Below are positions 19,043 through 28,468 of a stretch of 64,000 bases of DNA, one piece after another. The notes under the pieces were generated by a model that was given only the letters and a program-made list of their open reading frames with translations, did not search any database and was not told the origin of the DNA. Position 1 is the stretch's first letter; each line of letters starts with the position of its first letter. The position numbers were made by a program, and so were the translations under genes. Source of the stretch: Pseudomonas sp. HS6 (GTDB lineage Bacteria; Pseudomonadota; Gammaproteobacteria; Pseudomonadales; Pseudomonadaceae); the NCBI RefSeq assembly GCF_023375815.1, contig NZ_CP067412.1, forward strand, positions 4,774,001-4,838,000, written 5' to 3'.

Positions 19043-20599
19043 GTGAGCCAGTCCCTGATCGCCGCCCTGCAAAACCCGGCCCTGTTTGCGCACCCTGTCG
19101 AAGGGTTTCAGGTCATCGAAACCCATATCTCGTGGGTCCTGCTCACCGGTCCTTACGCCTATAAAGTGAAGAAGCCGGTGAACTTCGGCTTTCTCGACTT
19201 CACCAGCCTCGAATCCCGCGAGCATTTCTGCGGTGAAGAACTGCGCCTCAACCAGCGCCTGACCGACGATTTGTACCTGGAAGTTATTCCAGTGACCGGC
19301 ACTGCCGAAGCTCCGCAACTGGCTGGCGAAGGCCCGGCCATCGAATACGTGCTGAAAATGCGCCAGTTCCCGCAGACCGGCCTGCTGAGCACCCTGCAAG
19401 CCAATGGCGAGCTGACCACCACGCACATCGATGAAATGGCCGAACAGATCGCCCGTTTCCACCTCAGCGCGCCGAAAGTCCCGGCCGAGCACGATGCCGG
19501 CACGCCTGAAAGCGTGATGGCACCGGTTCGTCAGAACTTCGAACAAATCCTGCCGTTCCTCAGCGATAAAACCGATCTGTTGCAACTGGATGCCCTGCAA
19601 GCCTGGGCTGAAAGCAGCTTCGATCGCCTCAAGCCGCTGTTCGCCCAGCGCAAGACCGAAGGTTTCACCCGCGAATGCCACGGTGACATTCACCTGGGTA
19701 ACGCCACGCTGATCGACGGCAAAGTGGTGATCTTCGACTGCATCGAATTCAACGAGCCGTTCCGTTTCACCGACGTTTGGGCCGACACCGGTTTCCTGGC
19801 GATGGACCTGGAAGACCGCGGTCTGAAATCCCTGGCCCGCCGCTTCATCAGCCAATACCTGGAACTGACCGGCGACTATCAAGGCCTGGAAGTGCTGAAC
19901 TTCTACAAGGCGTACCGCGCGTTGGTCCGTGCGAAAGTCGCCCTGTTCAGCATGCCTGCCGATGCGACTCCGGTGCAGCGCGCTACCACCCTGCGCCAGT
20001 ACCGCAACTACGCCAACCTGGCGGAAAGCTACAGCACCATTCCTTCGCGCTTCATGGCAATCACCCACGGCGTATCCGCTGTAGGCAAAAGCCACGTGGC
20101 CATGCGCCTGGTCGAAGCGCTGGGCGCGATTCGCCTGCGTTCCGATGTTGAACGCAAGCGCCTGTTCGGCGAGCAAACCGTCGCCAATGACGTTCAGGCC
20201 GGGATTTACAGCACCGACGCCAGCGCCGCTACTTATTCGCGTCTGCATGAAATCGCCGAAGTGATCCTGCACGCCGGTTTCCCGGTAGTGATCGATGCCA
20301 CTTACCTCAAGCGCGAACAACGTGACAGTGCAGCCAAGGTTGCCGAGGCCACCGGCACGCCGTTCCTGATCCTCGACTGCAACGCACCACAAGCGGTGAT
20401 CGAGAGCTGGCTGGCCCAACGTCAGGCAGACAAAAAGGATCCGTCCGACGCCACGCTCGCCGTGATCGAAGTACAGCAAGCTAATCGTGAAGCGCTGACC
20501 CCAGACGAAATCCTGCGCAGCAAGCGCGTGCAAACCAACGAGTCCGGCACACTCGACACCGTCGTGGCGCAAATTCGCCAGCGCCTGCCAGGCCTGTAA
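19043..20599 (+). CDS. fused aminoglycoside phosphotransferase-like / AAA kinase-like protein
   Basis: A 518-residue two-domain protein. The N-terminal 330 residues look like an APH-type kinase, with catalytic-loop-like ECHGDIHLGN and the metal-binding FDCIEFN. The C-terminal 180 residues are a P-loop kinase domain (AAA_33/zeta-toxin-like) with a variant Walker A, THGVSAVGKSH, and LRSDVERKRLFG. The substrate is unknown; the family is widespread in proteobacteria. It starts with GTG after GGATCGCCT and is divergent from mrcB. Confidence 0.85.
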   Translation: MSQSLIAALQNPALFAHPVEGFQVIETHISWVLLTGPYAYKVKKPVNFGFLDFTSLESREHFCGEELRLNQRLTDDLYLEVIPVTGTAEAPQLAGEGPAIEYVLKMRQFPQTGLLSTLQANGELTTTHIDEMAEQIARFHLSAPKVPAEHDAGTPESVMAPVRQNFEQILPFLSDKTDLLQLDALQAWAESSFDRLKPLFAQRKTEGFTRECHGDIHLGNATLIDGKVVIFDCIEFNEPFRFTDVWADTGFLAMDLEDRGLKSLARRFISQYLELTGDYQGLEVLNFYKAYRALVRAKVALFSMPADATPVQRATTLRQYRNYANLAESYSTIPSRFMAITHGVSAVGKSHVAMRLVEALGAIRLRSDVERKRLFGEQTVANDVQAGIYSTDASAATYSRLHEIAEVILHAGFPVVIDATYLKREQRDSAAKVAEATGTPFLILDCNAPQAVIESWLAQRQADKKDPSDATLAVIEVQQANREALTPDEILRSKRVQTNESGTLDTVVAQIRQRLPGL

Positions 20600-20601
20600 G
20601 A

Positions 20602-20649
20602 AACTATTTCGGCCGTGAAGCCCTCGCTCGCTTCACGGCCGTCAAATAG
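20602..20649 (+). terminator. hairpin after the APH/AAA gene
   Basis: A perfect 12-bp stem, CGGCCGTGAAGC (20610-20621) with GCTTCACGGCCG (20630-20641). It extends through a 2-base bulge by ACTATTT/AAATAGT. There is no strong T-run, so it may end transcription weakly or protect the 3' end. Confidence 0.55.
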
Positions 20650-20690
20650 TGGCACTATACTGGCGTCATAAAACCAACAGGTGATCTGAC

Positions 20691-21035
20691 ATGAGCCAGC
20701 CGAAACTTCTCGACACCCCGCTTTATGCCTTGCTGCACAAAGACGACATAACCGGTTTCAACAAAGAACGCCCGAAAGACGGTCCGATCGATATGGTCGG
20801 CGGTGATTTTCGTGGCCTCGACCTGCGTGAACTGAACGCCGATGGCGTGGATTTCCGGGACGCCTACTTCCGTTCCGCCGACCTGCGCGGTATCGACTTT
20901 CGCAATGCAGCACTGGAAGGCGCAAGCCTGGCGCATGCGCAGATTTCCGGTGCTTACTTCCCGCCGGAGCTGAGTGCAGACGAAATCCTGATGTCGATGA
21001 ACTTCGGTACACGCCTGCGCTATCGCACCCGCTGA
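20691..21035 (+). CDS. pentapeptide-repeat protein
   Basis: A 114-residue protein with about eight A(D/N)LXX-type repeats (GGDFRGLDLRELNADGVDF, YFRSADLRGIDFRNAALEGA) forming a short right-handed beta-helix, and a C-terminal tail (PPELSADEILMSMNFGTRLRY). It is too short to mimic DNA like MfpA/Qnr. Cytosolic, function unknown. A GTGATCTGAC stretch precedes the ATG, so the ribosome site is weak. Confidence 0.85.
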   Translation: MSQPKLLDTPLYALLHKDDITGFNKERPKDGPIDMVGGDFRGLDLRELNADGVDFRDAYFRSADLRGIDFRNAALEGASLAHAQISGAYFPPELSADEILMSMNFGTRLRYRTR

Positions 21036-21054
21036 GGCCCCAAGAGGCTGACCC

Positions 21055-21081
21055 GTCCAGCGCCCCCGCTTTGCGCTGGAC
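21055..21081 (+). terminator. hairpin after the pentapeptide gene
   Basis: GTCCAGCGC and GCGCTGGAC form a perfect 9-bp stem around CCCCGCTTT, 20 bases after the stop. No T-run. Confidence 0.4.
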
Positions 21082-21255
21082 TGCGTGCTATTCGTAACCC
21101 CTCTATGCTCTCCCCCTCCTGATTCATCAGCGAAAACCTGCCGTTTCTTAGAAGCGTTTGCGTTGAATCCGACCAAACAACCACGCTTTTCCTACTGATG
21201 GCTACACTCCTGAGAAGCTCGCCCACGCACCATTCGGCCGTCGCAAGGAGGCTTG

Positions 21256-21528
21256 ATGAATGATGAATTGCAACACCTGAAGAATCTTGGCAAGACGTCG
21301 GCGCAATGGCTGCATGCCGTGGGCATCCACAGCGCCTCGGATCTGCGTCGCCTGGGCGCCGTGGATGCCTACCGGGCCGTGCGCACGCGCGGGTTCCGGG
21401 CGTCGAAGGTGTTGTTGTATGCGATCGAAGGGGCGTTGATGGATGTGCACTGGAATGACATTCCCGCTGAACGCAAGGACGCCCTGAACAAACAGCTCGA
21501 AGCCATTTCCTCTCGCCACAAGAACTGA
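21256..21528 (+). CDS. TfoX/Sxy C-terminal domain protein
   Basis: A 90-residue protein that is only the C-terminal TfoX domain (LKNLGKTSAQWLHAVGIHSA followed by DLRRLGAVDAYRAVR), a helix-hairpin-helix-like fold. Full-length Sxy/TfoX competence regulators are about 200 residues, so this is a stand-alone C-domain form. AGGAGG lies just upstream; the in-frame TTG one codon before the ATG is less likely. It is followed after 15 bp by the cNMP-binding gene, probably one operon. Confidence 0.87.
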   Translation: MNDELQHLKNLGKTSAQWLHAVGIHSASDLRRLGAVDAYRAVRTRGFRASKVLLYAIEGALMDVHWNDIPAERKDALNKQLEAISSRHKN

Positions 21529-21543
21529 CGGGTACCCACCTTC

Positions 21544-22335
21544 ATGTATCTGCTCGGGGAACAATCGGCGCCTGCCGAAGCAATGATCAACCGTTTGCAG
21601 AACCTGCCCGGTCAATTTCTGCTGGACCTTGAGCCGTGCGGGCCCGTGCTGGAACTGGAGGCCACGGATGATCTGATGGCGCAATTGCCGGGTGATGAGC
21701 TGTTTTTACTGACAGAGGGCGTCATCAACGGCCAGTTCGGTGGCCGGGCACTTTTCTATTGGCAGGAAGGTGATCTGATCGGTCTGCAGCAAAGCCCGGA
21801 CTGGACGGATTGCATCCTGCGTTCGGACGGACCGCTGAGCCTCCTGCCCTATCGTCGACGCGATTTGTTTCAGCATGTGTATTCAGAACCGGCACGCTCG
21901 GAGCAATTTCTGCACTATCTGCTCGGGCAAATGGCGCTGCTGGCCCATACGGTTGCCGAACTGAAGCCGAGGGAGTTTCGCAGCACCAATGGCTTTAAAC
22001 GGGTCGAAGCTGGAGAAGTGTTGATCCGCGAGGGTGACCCCGCCGATCACGTGTTTGTGATCATCGAGGGACACGCGCAAGCATTTGTCGACGGGCACAA
22101 GGTTGGCGAAGTGCCCAAGGACGAAATCTTTGGCGCGATGGCGATATTTACCGGCGAACCCCGCAACGCCACCGTCATCACCCGCGAGCCGAGCACGGTG
22201 ATGCTGATTCCCGGCGATCAGTTTCTGAGCATGACCCGCAGCAATCCGAAAATCGCCCACAGCCTGATCGAAAGCATGGCGCGACGCATCGACCAGTTGA
22301 ACAAGCAGCTCACCGCGCTTGACCGTCCAAACTGA
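21544..22335 (+). CDS. cyclic nucleotide-binding domain protein without DNA-binding domain
   Basis: A 263-residue protein. The C-terminal half is a CRP-like cNMP-binding beta-barrel (VEAGEVLIREGDPADHVFVI, GEVPKDEIFGAMAIFTGEPR) with the phosphate-binding cassette in a degenerate form (FGAMA..TGEPRNATV). No helix-turn-helix follows, only a short helix ending at residue 263. The N-terminal half may be a second, degenerate barrel. The ligand is unknown. It lies directly upstream of prrF, as its homologue does in P. aeruginosa. Confidence 0.83.
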   Translation: MYLLGEQSAPAEAMINRLQNLPGQFLLDLEPCGPVLELEATDDLMAQLPGDELFLLTEGVINGQFGGRALFYWQEGDLIGLQQSPDWTDCILRSDGPLSLLPYRRRDLFQHVYSEPARSEQFLHYLLGQMALLAHTVAELKPREFRSTNGFKRVEAGEVLIREGDPADHVFVIIEGHAQAFVDGHKVGEVPKDEIFGAMAIFTGEPRNATVITREPSTVMLIPGDQFLSMTRSNPKIAHSLIESMARRIDQLNKQLTALDRPN

Positions 22336-22401
22336 AACCCAGTGTTTGCAGGGCTTTTCAGCCAATCCCAAAACAAAACCGAAGAAATGGAAAAACACTC
22401 A

Positions 22402-22432
22402 TTGACTTGTTAATGAGAATCGCTATGATTAT
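22402..22432 (+). promoter_or_regulatory. prrF promoter with overlapping Fur box
   Basis: TTGACT (22402-22407), 16-base spacer, TATGAT (22424-22429). The segment AATGAGAATCGCTATGATTATC (22412-22433) matches both ends of the Fur consensus and covers the spacer and -10. Fur-Fe(II) should therefore repress it in high iron. Confidence 0.8.
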
Positions 22433-22435
22433 CAC

Positions 22436-22549
22436 AACTGGTCGCGAGATCAGTCGATATTCTGAAAAGCCCTTGGTTCGGACTCTCAGATTATCTCCTC
22501 ATCAGGCTAATCACGGTTATTTGACCCGGTTTTTACCGGGTCTTTTTTT
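22436..22549 (+). ncRNA. prrF: PrrF iron-responsive small RNA
   Basis: About 114 nt, starting near ACTGGTCGCGAGATCAG. It contains the conserved PrrF target-pairing core CTCCTCATCAGGCTAATCAC and ends in the terminator GACCCGGTTTTTACCGGGTC plus T-run. PrrF RNAs are made when iron is scarce and, with Hfq, repress mRNAs of iron-using proteins. There is a single copy here rather than the tandem prrF1-prrF2 of P. aeruginosa. Its 3' end lies 13 bases from the end of the convergent phuW. Confidence 0.93.
22523..22549 (+). terminator. prrF terminator
   Basis: Stem GACCCGG/CCGGGTC with a T/A loop, followed by T7. Confidence 0.9.
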
Positions 22550-22562
22550 GCCTGAGAGAAAG

Positions 22563-23411
22563 TCATTTGCCGAACTGTTTACGCATCTCGGCGCAGTAAT
22601 CCGGTTTCGGTGTGGCCGGCGTGAACCAGGCATAATCGGCCATAGCCGCCGTGACCTCGCTGCCCTGCTCCGCCAGCATCAGCACCGTCGGTGCTTCGGG
22701 CGCGCCCAGATCCAGCACATGCAGCGGCACACCCACATCCTTGCGCGCATGAAACACACCCGCCAGCAACAACGCCGGCGCAGGCGCCGCCAACAATCTT
22801 GTCGCCATCCGCCGATCCCGTTGCTGCTGCACCGCCAGCATCGCCGGCATTTGCGATTGGGGCAGCAAGCCGCAGTGAGAATCGCTGATCTGCCCGGCCA
22901 GTTCGTTTTTCACCGACTCGGCATTGCTGTGACCCCCCTTCAATACCGGAGGGTCGCGATAGAACGCACGAATTTCAATGTTATCGAGATTAGCCGCCAG
23001 CAGTGGATACGGCTGGGTGAAAGCAAACCGCACAATCGGCCCGTAGAGTTTCCAGTCCCAACCGTCCTGCCACGCCAGCTCTACCGGAAGATCGACAGGA
23101 GGTATTGGGGAATGGCGTACGTCATCAACCCGCGATTGTTGATCGGGTGTCAGCATTTCAAGCAGGAGACTGCCCTGGGGGCGCGCTTCGCCCAGCGTCT
23201 GCAGCAGCCACAATTGCACGGCATGATGATCGGCGTTGTCATGCTGCTCACCGATGATCACCCGTGCTGGCTTGCCCAGACGCGTCAGCAATTCTTGCGG
23301 GGTAATCAGTGTCCCGCTGCGCAAGTCGCGAATCTCGCCACCGACCGGCGGCGGTGCCACATGTTGGCAACCGCCAAGCAACAACACCGCGAACAGCAAA
23401 ATCCCACGCAT
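22563..23411 (-). CDS. phuW: PhuW, ChaN-family heme-uptake lipoprotein
   Basis: A 282-residue lipoprotein (MRGILLFAVLLLGGC, lipobox Cys15) of the ChaN family. It contains RVIIGEQHDNADHHAVQLWL, the His-rich signature of that family, and DYAWFTPATPKPDYC at the end. ChaN homologues bind heme dimers. It is the last gene of the phuTUVW set, which places it in heme uptake. It is convergent with prrF. Confidence 0.9.
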   Translation of the reverse strand: MRGILLFAVLLLGGCQHVAPPPVGGEIRDLRSGTLITPQELLTRLGKPARVIIGEQHDNADHHAVQLWLLQTLGEARPQGSLLLEMLTPDQQSRVDDVRHSPIPPVDLPVELAWQDGWDWKLYGPIVRFAFTQPYPLLAANLDNIEIRAFYRDPPVLKGGHSNAESVKNELAGQISDSHCGLLPQSQMPAMLAVQQQRDRRMATRLLAAPAPALLLAGVFHARKDVGVPLHVLDLGAPEAPTVLMLAEQGSEVTAAMADYAWFTPATPKPDYCAEMRKQFGK

Positions 23412-23432
23412 GCTCTCACCTCGATGACGAAA

Positions 23433-24200
23433 TCAGCGGGCGATAATCAGCGGATGCCCGCGCTCCGGGTGCGACTGCACCAACACCTCCAGACCGAACA
23501 CGGCCTTGAGCGATTCAGGACGCAACACCTGCTGCGGCGTGTCCAGTGCCACCGGGCGCCCGCCTTCAAGCAGCAAGATGCGATCACAATAGCGCGCCGC
23601 CAGGTTCAGATCATGCAGGATCACCATCACTGCAGCGCCACGGTCGGCAAACTCACGCACGGCTTGCAGCGTGGTGTGCTGATGCAAAGGGTCGAGCATC
23701 GAAGTCGGCTCATCCAGCAACAAGGTCTGCCCGGCCTGCCCCGGCCACAGCTGCGCCAGCACGCGGGCCAGATGCACCCGCTGGCGCTCGCCACCGGACA
23801 ACGCCAGATAACTGCGTCCGCTCAGATGCCCGGCATCTGCAGCCAGCAAAGCGGCGGCAACAATCTCGTCGTCGCGCACTCTGCCGGTCTGATAAGGCAA
23901 ACGCCCCATCCCGACCACTTCTTCGACGCGAAAGGCGAAATCCAGCGTCGACACCTGGGGCAATACCGCCAGCCGCTGAGCGCGCTGGCTGCCACTCCAA
24001 TGGCTCAAGGCTTCACCGTCGAGAGAAACGTTGCCTTCACTGGGCGTCAGCTCCCCGCACAACGCCCCGAGCAAAGTGCTTTTGCCGGCGCCATTGGGGC
24101 CGAGCACACCGAGCACTTCTCCCGGTTCCAATTGCAGACTGACGTCAGCCAATACCGTCTTGCGGCCACGACGGATGTGCAGATTGTGCGCACGCAACAT
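23433..24200 (-). CDS. phuV: heme ABC transporter ATP-binding protein
   Basis: A 255-residue ABC ATPase with Walker [10 protein letters not shown], signature [15 protein letters not shown], Walker [10 protein letters not shown] and the H-loop in VILHDLNLA. It energises heme import across the inner membrane with PhuU and PhuT. Its ATG overlaps the phuU stop. Confidence 0.95.
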   Translation of the reverse strand: MLRAHNLHIRRGRKTVLADVSLQLEPGEVLGVLGPNGAGKSTLLGALCGELTPSEGNVSLDGEALSHWSGSQRAQRLAVLPQVSTLDFAFRVEEVVGMGRLPYQTGRVRDDEIVAAALLAADAGHLSGRSYLALSGGERQRVHLARVLAQLWPGQAGQTLLLDEPTSMLDPLHQHTTLQAVREFADRGAAVMVILHDLNLAARYCDRILLLEGGRPVALDTPQQVLRPESLKAVFGLEVLVQSHPERGHPLIIAR

Positions 24201-25237
24201 CAGGCACGCCCTCGCAGCAGCAGATAAAGGAAGAACGGCGCGCCGATGAATGCCGTGACGATACCGATCGGCAACTCCGCCGGCGCCAGCGCCAGCCGCG
24301 CCACCAGATCCGCCAGCAACAGCAGACTGGCCCCGGCCAGCACCGAGGCCGGCAACAACACGCGATGATCCGGCCCGGCAAGCAAACGCACCAGATGCGG
24401 CACCACCAGCCCGACGAATCCGATCATGCCCGCCGCCGCCACCGCGGCACCCACACCCAACGCGGTGCAGAACACCAGCTCACGCTTGAGTCGCTCGACA
24501 TCGATCCCCAGATGTCCGGCTTCCGACTCCCCAAGCAACAACGCATTCAGAGCCTTGGCCCGACGCGGCAACCACAATGCGACGCCAGCGCTGATGATCA
24601 GCAGCGGCCACAACCGCGCGTAACTCGCGCCGTTGAGGCTGCCAAGATTCCAGAAAGTCAGGGTTCGCAGGGTCGCATCGTCCGCCAGATAAGTAAAAAG
24701 CCCCACTGCCGAACTGGCGAGCGCAGTCAGGGCGATGCCCGCCAGCAACATGGTCGCGACATTGGTCTGCCCGTTGCGACGGCCGAGTCGATAGACCAGC
24801 GCCGTCACACCTAGGCCACCGAGAAACGCGCACACCGACAATAAGTACGGCCCGAACCACTCCGGCAAACCGCCGAAAAACGAGCCGCCGACAATCGCCA
24901 CCGCCGCGCCTAAAGCAGCGCCACTGGAGACGCCAACCAACCCCGGATCCGCCAGCGGATTACGAAACAACCCCTGCATCGCCACACCGGACAACGCCAG
25001 CACGCCACCGACCGCCAACCCGAGCAAGGTCCGAGGCAGACGAATCTGCCCGAGAATCAGCTCAGCCTGTTCCAGCCCGTCCGGCGCCAGCGGCACCCCG
25101 ATCATGCGCAACGCGGCACGTAAGGTATCGAACAGCGGCAGGCTGACCGGCCCCAAGGCCAGCGACAGCCAGATCGCCAACAGGCACAGCAGGATCAGGC
25201 CGATGAACAAGCCACGGGGTTTGACCAGCGTGGTCAT
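24200..25237 (-). CDS. phuU: heme ABC transporter permease (FecCD family)
   Basis: A 345-residue FecCD-type permease with about nine or ten hydrophobic helices. It contains the family motifs [24 protein letters not shown] and [14 protein letters not shown], which contact the ATPase. It acts as a homodimer with PhuV and PhuT. The ATG overlaps the phuT stop by 2 bases (ATGA). Confidence 0.95.
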   Translation of the reverse strand: MTTLVKPRGLFIGLILLCLLAIWLSLALGPVSLPLFDTLRAALRMIGVPLAPDGLEQAELILGQIRLPRTLLGLAVGGVLALSGVAMQGLFRNPLADPGLVGVSSGAALGAAVAIVGGSFFGGLPEWFGPYLLSVCAFLGGLGVTALVYRLGRRNGQTNVATMLLAGIALTALASSAVGLFTYLADDATLRTLTFWNLGSLNGASYARLWPLLIISAGVALWLPRRAKALNALLLGESEAGHLGIDVERLKRELVFCTALGVGAAVAAAGMIGFVGLVVPHLVRLLAGPDHRVLLPASVLAGASLLLLADLVARLALAPAELPIGIVTAFIGAPFFLYLLLRGRA

Positions 25238-26106
25238 TGGCCGCTCTGGGTCGGGTAGAAACCGTCAGACAGGGTTTTCAGCGCTCCCGGCAAACGCGGT
25301 CCGAGCCCGCCAACCAGCAGCGTCGGGTCCAGCTCCAGCACGCGTCCGGACTTGGCCGCACGGCTGGAATTGAGAATCGGATTTTCCTTGAACAGCGCCG
25401 CTTTCGCCGCCTCGCCGGTCAGTGCGCGGTCGGCAAACACCAACACTTCGGGGTCGAGCCCGGCCAGGGACTCCACGGAGAACGGCTTGTAACCAGTGTG
25501 AGTGGCCAGGTTGTGTCCGCCCGCCTGTTGCAGCATCCAGTCGGCTGCGGTGTCCTTGCCGGCAATCAACGGTTTGCCGCCGGCATGCCCGAGCAGCAAC
25601 AGCACGCCGGGAGCCTTGTGTTTTGACTGCATCTCAACCACTCGCGCTTTCTGCGCATCGAGTCGCTGTTGATAACTTTGCAGCAGTTGCGTCGCCTGAG
25701 TCTCGGCGCCCAGCAACTGGCCCAGATGGGTGACGTTTTTTTCCAGCGTCGGCAGATCCGGCTGAGCGGAGAACAACTCCACCTGCACCTTGGCACTGCG
25801 AACTTGCGAGATCACCGGTGGCGGACCCATTTCCTCGGTGCCGATCAGGATGTCCGGGCGCAGGCTGAGGATGCCTTCGGCCGACAGACTGCGCTGGTAA
25901 CCAATGCTCGGCAGCGACTTGAGGGACTCAGGATGCTGGCTGGTGGTGTCAACGCCGACCAGTTTCACCTCGCCACCCAACGCACTCACCCACTCCGACA
26001 GCGCACCGCCGGCACTGACCCAGCGTTGCGGCAATTGGGCCGCTGCAGCCTGGTGGCTGACCAAAAGTCCGGCACACAGCACGGCAACGCGGGTATTCAG
26101 GCGCAT
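25234..26106 (-). CDS. phuT: heme-binding periplasmic protein of the heme ABC transporter
   Basis: A 290-residue class III binding protein with signal peptide MRLNTRVAVLCAGLLVSHQAAAA. It has GGALSEWVSALGGEVKLVGVDTTSQHPES at the N-lobe, SIGYQRSLSAEGILSLRPD with the candidate heme-ligand Tyr, and the long connecting helix. The start is the ATG at 26106, preceded by AAGGAAG; the frame stays open far upstream but that part is out-of-frame shadow of the Rieske gene. It is the first gene of phuTUVW. Neither the receptor gene phuR nor the heme chaperone gene phuS is beside it. Confidence 0.93.
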   Translation of the reverse strand: MRLNTRVAVLCAGLLVSHQAAAAQLPQRWVSAGGALSEWVSALGGEVKLVGVDTTSQHPESLKSLPSIGYQRSLSAEGILSLRPDILIGTEEMGPPPVISQVRSAKVQVELFSAQPDLPTLEKNVTHLGQLLGAETQATQLLQSYQQRLDAQKARVVEMQSKHKAPGVLLLLGHAGGKPLIAGKDTAADWMLQQAGGHNLATHTGYKPFSVESLAGLDPEVLVFADRALTGEAAKAALFKENPILNSSRAAKSGRVLELDPTLLVGGLGPRLPGALKTLSDGFYPTQSGQ

Positions 26107-26200
26107 AGACAGCTTCCTTGAAGGATTTTCCCGGGCATCGGGACGGCAGGCCAAGTATCCTCGGCAGCGGTCACCGCGCAGCGGGCGAAGGCGGCCATTT

Positions 26201-26216
26201 GATAATTGTTTGCATT
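26201..26216 (-). promoter_or_regulatory. candidate Fur box upstream of phuT
   Basis: On the minus strand AATGCAAACAATTATC agrees with about 12 of 16 positions of the Fur consensus AATGATAATCATTATC. It lies about 95-110 bases before the phuT ATG. Confidence 0.5.
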
Positions 26217-26268
26217 TAAACGTCAAGCTCGGACATATCCGGACATGAGCTGACACTTGAGGATAGCC

Positions 26269-26586
26269 ATGAAGTTTCTGTGTACGGGGGCCGATCTGAT
26301 CGAGGCCGGCAGCCGCGGTTTCGAGATCGACGGGAAAAGACTGTTCGCCGTGCGCCGGGCCGGCCAGGCGTACGTCTACCTCAACCGCTGCCCGCACCGG
26401 GGCGTCGGGCTGGAATGGCAACCCGATCAGTTTCTCGACCCGAGCAACAGCCTGATCCAGTGCGCCACACACGGCGCATTGTTTCTGATCGAGGACGGTG
26501 AATGCGTGGCGGGCCCCTGCGCCGGGCAATCGCTGACGGCCATCGATTGCCGTGAAGATGCCCAAGGGCTGTGGGTCGACGTTTAA
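26269..26586 (+). CDS. Rieske [2Fe-2S] domain protein
   Basis: A 105-residue single-domain Rieske ferredoxin with both cluster motifs, CPHRG (Cys and His) and CATHGALF (Cys and His). It is likely a soluble electron carrier; the partner is unknown. The start ATG follows TGAGGATAGCC. The gene is divergent from phuT, so it may share the iron-controlled region. Its stop overlaps that of the convergent sfsA: both stops sit in one TTAA. Confidence 0.9.
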   Translation: MKFLCTGADLIEAGSRGFEIDGKRLFAVRRAGQAYVYLNRCPHRGVGLEWQPDQFLDPSNSLIQCATHGALFLIEDGECVAGPCAGQSLTAIDCREDAQGLWVDV

Positions 26587-27296
26587 CCGTCGAGCAAGAC
26601 GCCCAGCCGACGATCGATCAACATTTCCTCATGATTTAACCGCACACCATAAGCCAGCACCTCAACCCCGGCCGCCACCGCTTCGCGCAAGGCATCGGCG
26701 TAGGCCGAATCGATTTCCACCGCAGGACGCACCGCCTCGATGCCGGTCAGATTCACGCAGTACAACTGCACCGCCCGAATCCCGTCTCGCGCCAGATGCG
26801 CCAGCTCACGCAAGTGCTTGGCACCGCGATCTGTCACGGCATCGGGAAAGGCTGCCACCGCCGTACCGTCGAAACCCAGCGTGACGCTTTTCACTTCCAC
26901 GTACGCCGGCCCTGTCGGGTATTCGAGGCGAAAGTCGATACGGCTTTTTTCCTGTCCATAGGCCACTTCGCGTTTCAGCGCGGTAAACCCGTTCAACTCG
27001 CTGATGACACCGGCCTGCAACGCCTCTTCGACCAGTGTGTTAGCGCGCCCGGTGTTCACACAGAACAACCGGCCCTGCGGGGTTTCACCGATTTCCCAGG
27101 TGCCGGGCAGCTTGCGCTTGGGGTCATTGGAACGGCTGAACCAGACCTGACCTCCCTCGACCTGACAATTGAGCATCGAACCGGTGTTCGGGCAGTGAAT
27201 CGTCAGCAATTCGCCGCCAACAGTTTCGATGTCGGCGAGAAAGCGCTTGTAACGGCGGATCAACCGACCTTCTTCAAGAGGAGGATGAAAGCGCAT
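26583..27296 (-). CDS. sfsA: SfsA family protein
   Basis: A 237-residue protein with the family features [21 protein letters not shown], the central PD-(D/E)XK-like RIDFRLEY...[10 protein letters not shown] and [14 protein letters not shown]. Originally named for sugar fermentation stimulation; the nuclease-like core suggests nucleic acid binding, and the true role is not settled. Its ATG overlaps the stop of the aminotransferase gene (TGATG), so the two are coupled. Confidence 0.95.
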   Translation of the reverse strand: MRFHPPLEEGRLIRRYKRFLADIETVGGELLTIHCPNTGSMLNCQVEGGQVWFSRSNDPKRKLPGTWEIGETPQGRLFCVNTGRANTLVEEALQAGVISELNGFTALKREVAYGQEKSRIDFRLEYPTGPAYVEVKSVTLGFDGTAVAAFPDAVTDRGAKHLRELAHLARDGIRAVQLYCVNLTGIEAVRPAVEIDSAYADALREAVAAGVEVLAYGVRLNHEEMLIDRRLGVLLDG

Positions 27297-28468
27297 CAGC
27301 CTTGCCAGCTCTTCAAGCCACGAGCGATACGCTCCACCGCTTCTTGTAGGCGAGGGAGGTTTTGCGTGTAGGCAAAGCGCACGTGATGGCTGGCCTGATA
27401 ACGACCAAAATCCAGACCCGGGGTGAATGCCACGTGTTCGGTTTCAAGGAAATGCTGGCAGAATGAGAAGGCATCACCGCCGAACTGGCTGATATCGGCA
27501 TACAAGTAGAACGCACCTTCCGGCTCTACGGCGATATTGAAACCCAGCTCTCGTAGCGCCGGCAGCAGGAAGTCACGGCGAAGGCCGAATTCGGTACGAC
27601 GCTCTTCGAGGATCGCAATGGTATCCGGCTCGAAACATGCCAGAGCCGCATATTGGGCCATGCTCGGCGCACTGATGTAGAGATTCTGCGCGAGCTTTTC
27701 CAGCTCACTGACAGCCGCTTCCGGCGCTATCAGCCAGCCGAGACGCCAACCGGTCATGCCGAAATATTTGGAGAAACTGTTGAGGACAAACGCGCTGTCG
27801 TCGACTTCCAGCACGCTGGCCGCATCGGTGCCGTAAGTGAGGCCGTGGTAGATCTCGTCCACCACCAGATGCCCGTGCCGCGCCTTGATGGCTGTGGATA
27901 AACCCGAAAGCTCATCGCGGGTCAGAACCGTGCCGGTCGGGTTGGCTGGTGAAGCGACCAGTGCGCCGACACTGTCGTGATCCCAGTGGCGCTCCACCAG
28001 ATCAGGCGTCAGTTGATAGCGCACATCCGGGCCGACAGGAACCAGCTGAGCCGCACCTTCAACCAGGCGCAAAAAGTGCCGATTGCATGGATAACCAGGA
28101 TCGGCCAACAGCCAATGCTTGCCCGGATCCACCAGCAATGCGCTGGCCAGCAACAGCGCCCCGGAGCCGCCCGGCGTGATCAGAATCCGTCGAGGATCGA
28201 TCGTCAGGCCATAGCGTGTCTGGTAGAAACCGGAAATCGCTTCGCGCAACTCAGGAATGCCACGGGCGGCGGTATAACGGGTTTTCCCCGCTGTCAGCGC
28301 AGCCTGGCCGGCGCGGATGATCGGTTCGGCGGTCGTGAAGTCCGGTTCGCCGATTTCCAGGTGGATCACGTCGTGGCCGGCGGCCTGCAATTCATTGGCC
28401 CGCGCCAGCAGCGCCATCACATGGAACGGTTCGATCGCACGACTGCGCGCACTGTAGGGCTGAGCCAT
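27296..28468 (-). CDS. PLP-dependent class I/II aminotransferase
   Basis: A 390-residue fold-type I aminotransferase. The PLP-binding Lys is in [18 protein letters not shown], the Asn/Asp pair in [10 protein letters not shown]...VDEIYHGL, and the substrate carboxylate Arg in RFAYTQN. N-terminal HLEIGEPDF is typical of aspartate/alanine-type enzymes. The exact substrate cannot be assigned. It is coupled to sfsA. Confidence 0.92.
   Translation of the reverse strand: MAQPYSARSRAIEPFHVMALLARANELQAAGHDVIHLEIGEPDFTTAEPIIRAGQAALTAGKTRYTAARGIPELREAISGFYQTRYGLTIDPRRILITPGGSGALLLASALLVDPGKHWLLADPGYPCNRHFLRLVEGAAQLVPVGPDVRYQLTPDLVERHWDHDSVGALVASPANPTGTVLTRDELSGLSTAIKARHGHLVVDEIYHGLTYGTDAASVLEVDDSAFVLNSFSKYFGMTGWRLGWLIAPEAAVSELEKLAQNLYISAPSMAQYAALACFEPDTIAILEERRTEFGLRRDFLLPALRELGFNIAVEPEGAFYLYADISQFGGDAFSFCQHFLETEHVAFTPGLDFGRYQASHHVRFAYTQNLPRLQEAVERIARGLKSWQG

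Noticed and set aside
22407..24227. 606-codon plus-strand frame across prrF, phuW and phuV
   Set aside because: It crosses a known sRNA and two opposite-strand genes with full motifs; composition (Gln/His/Arg-rich) is typical of a shadow.
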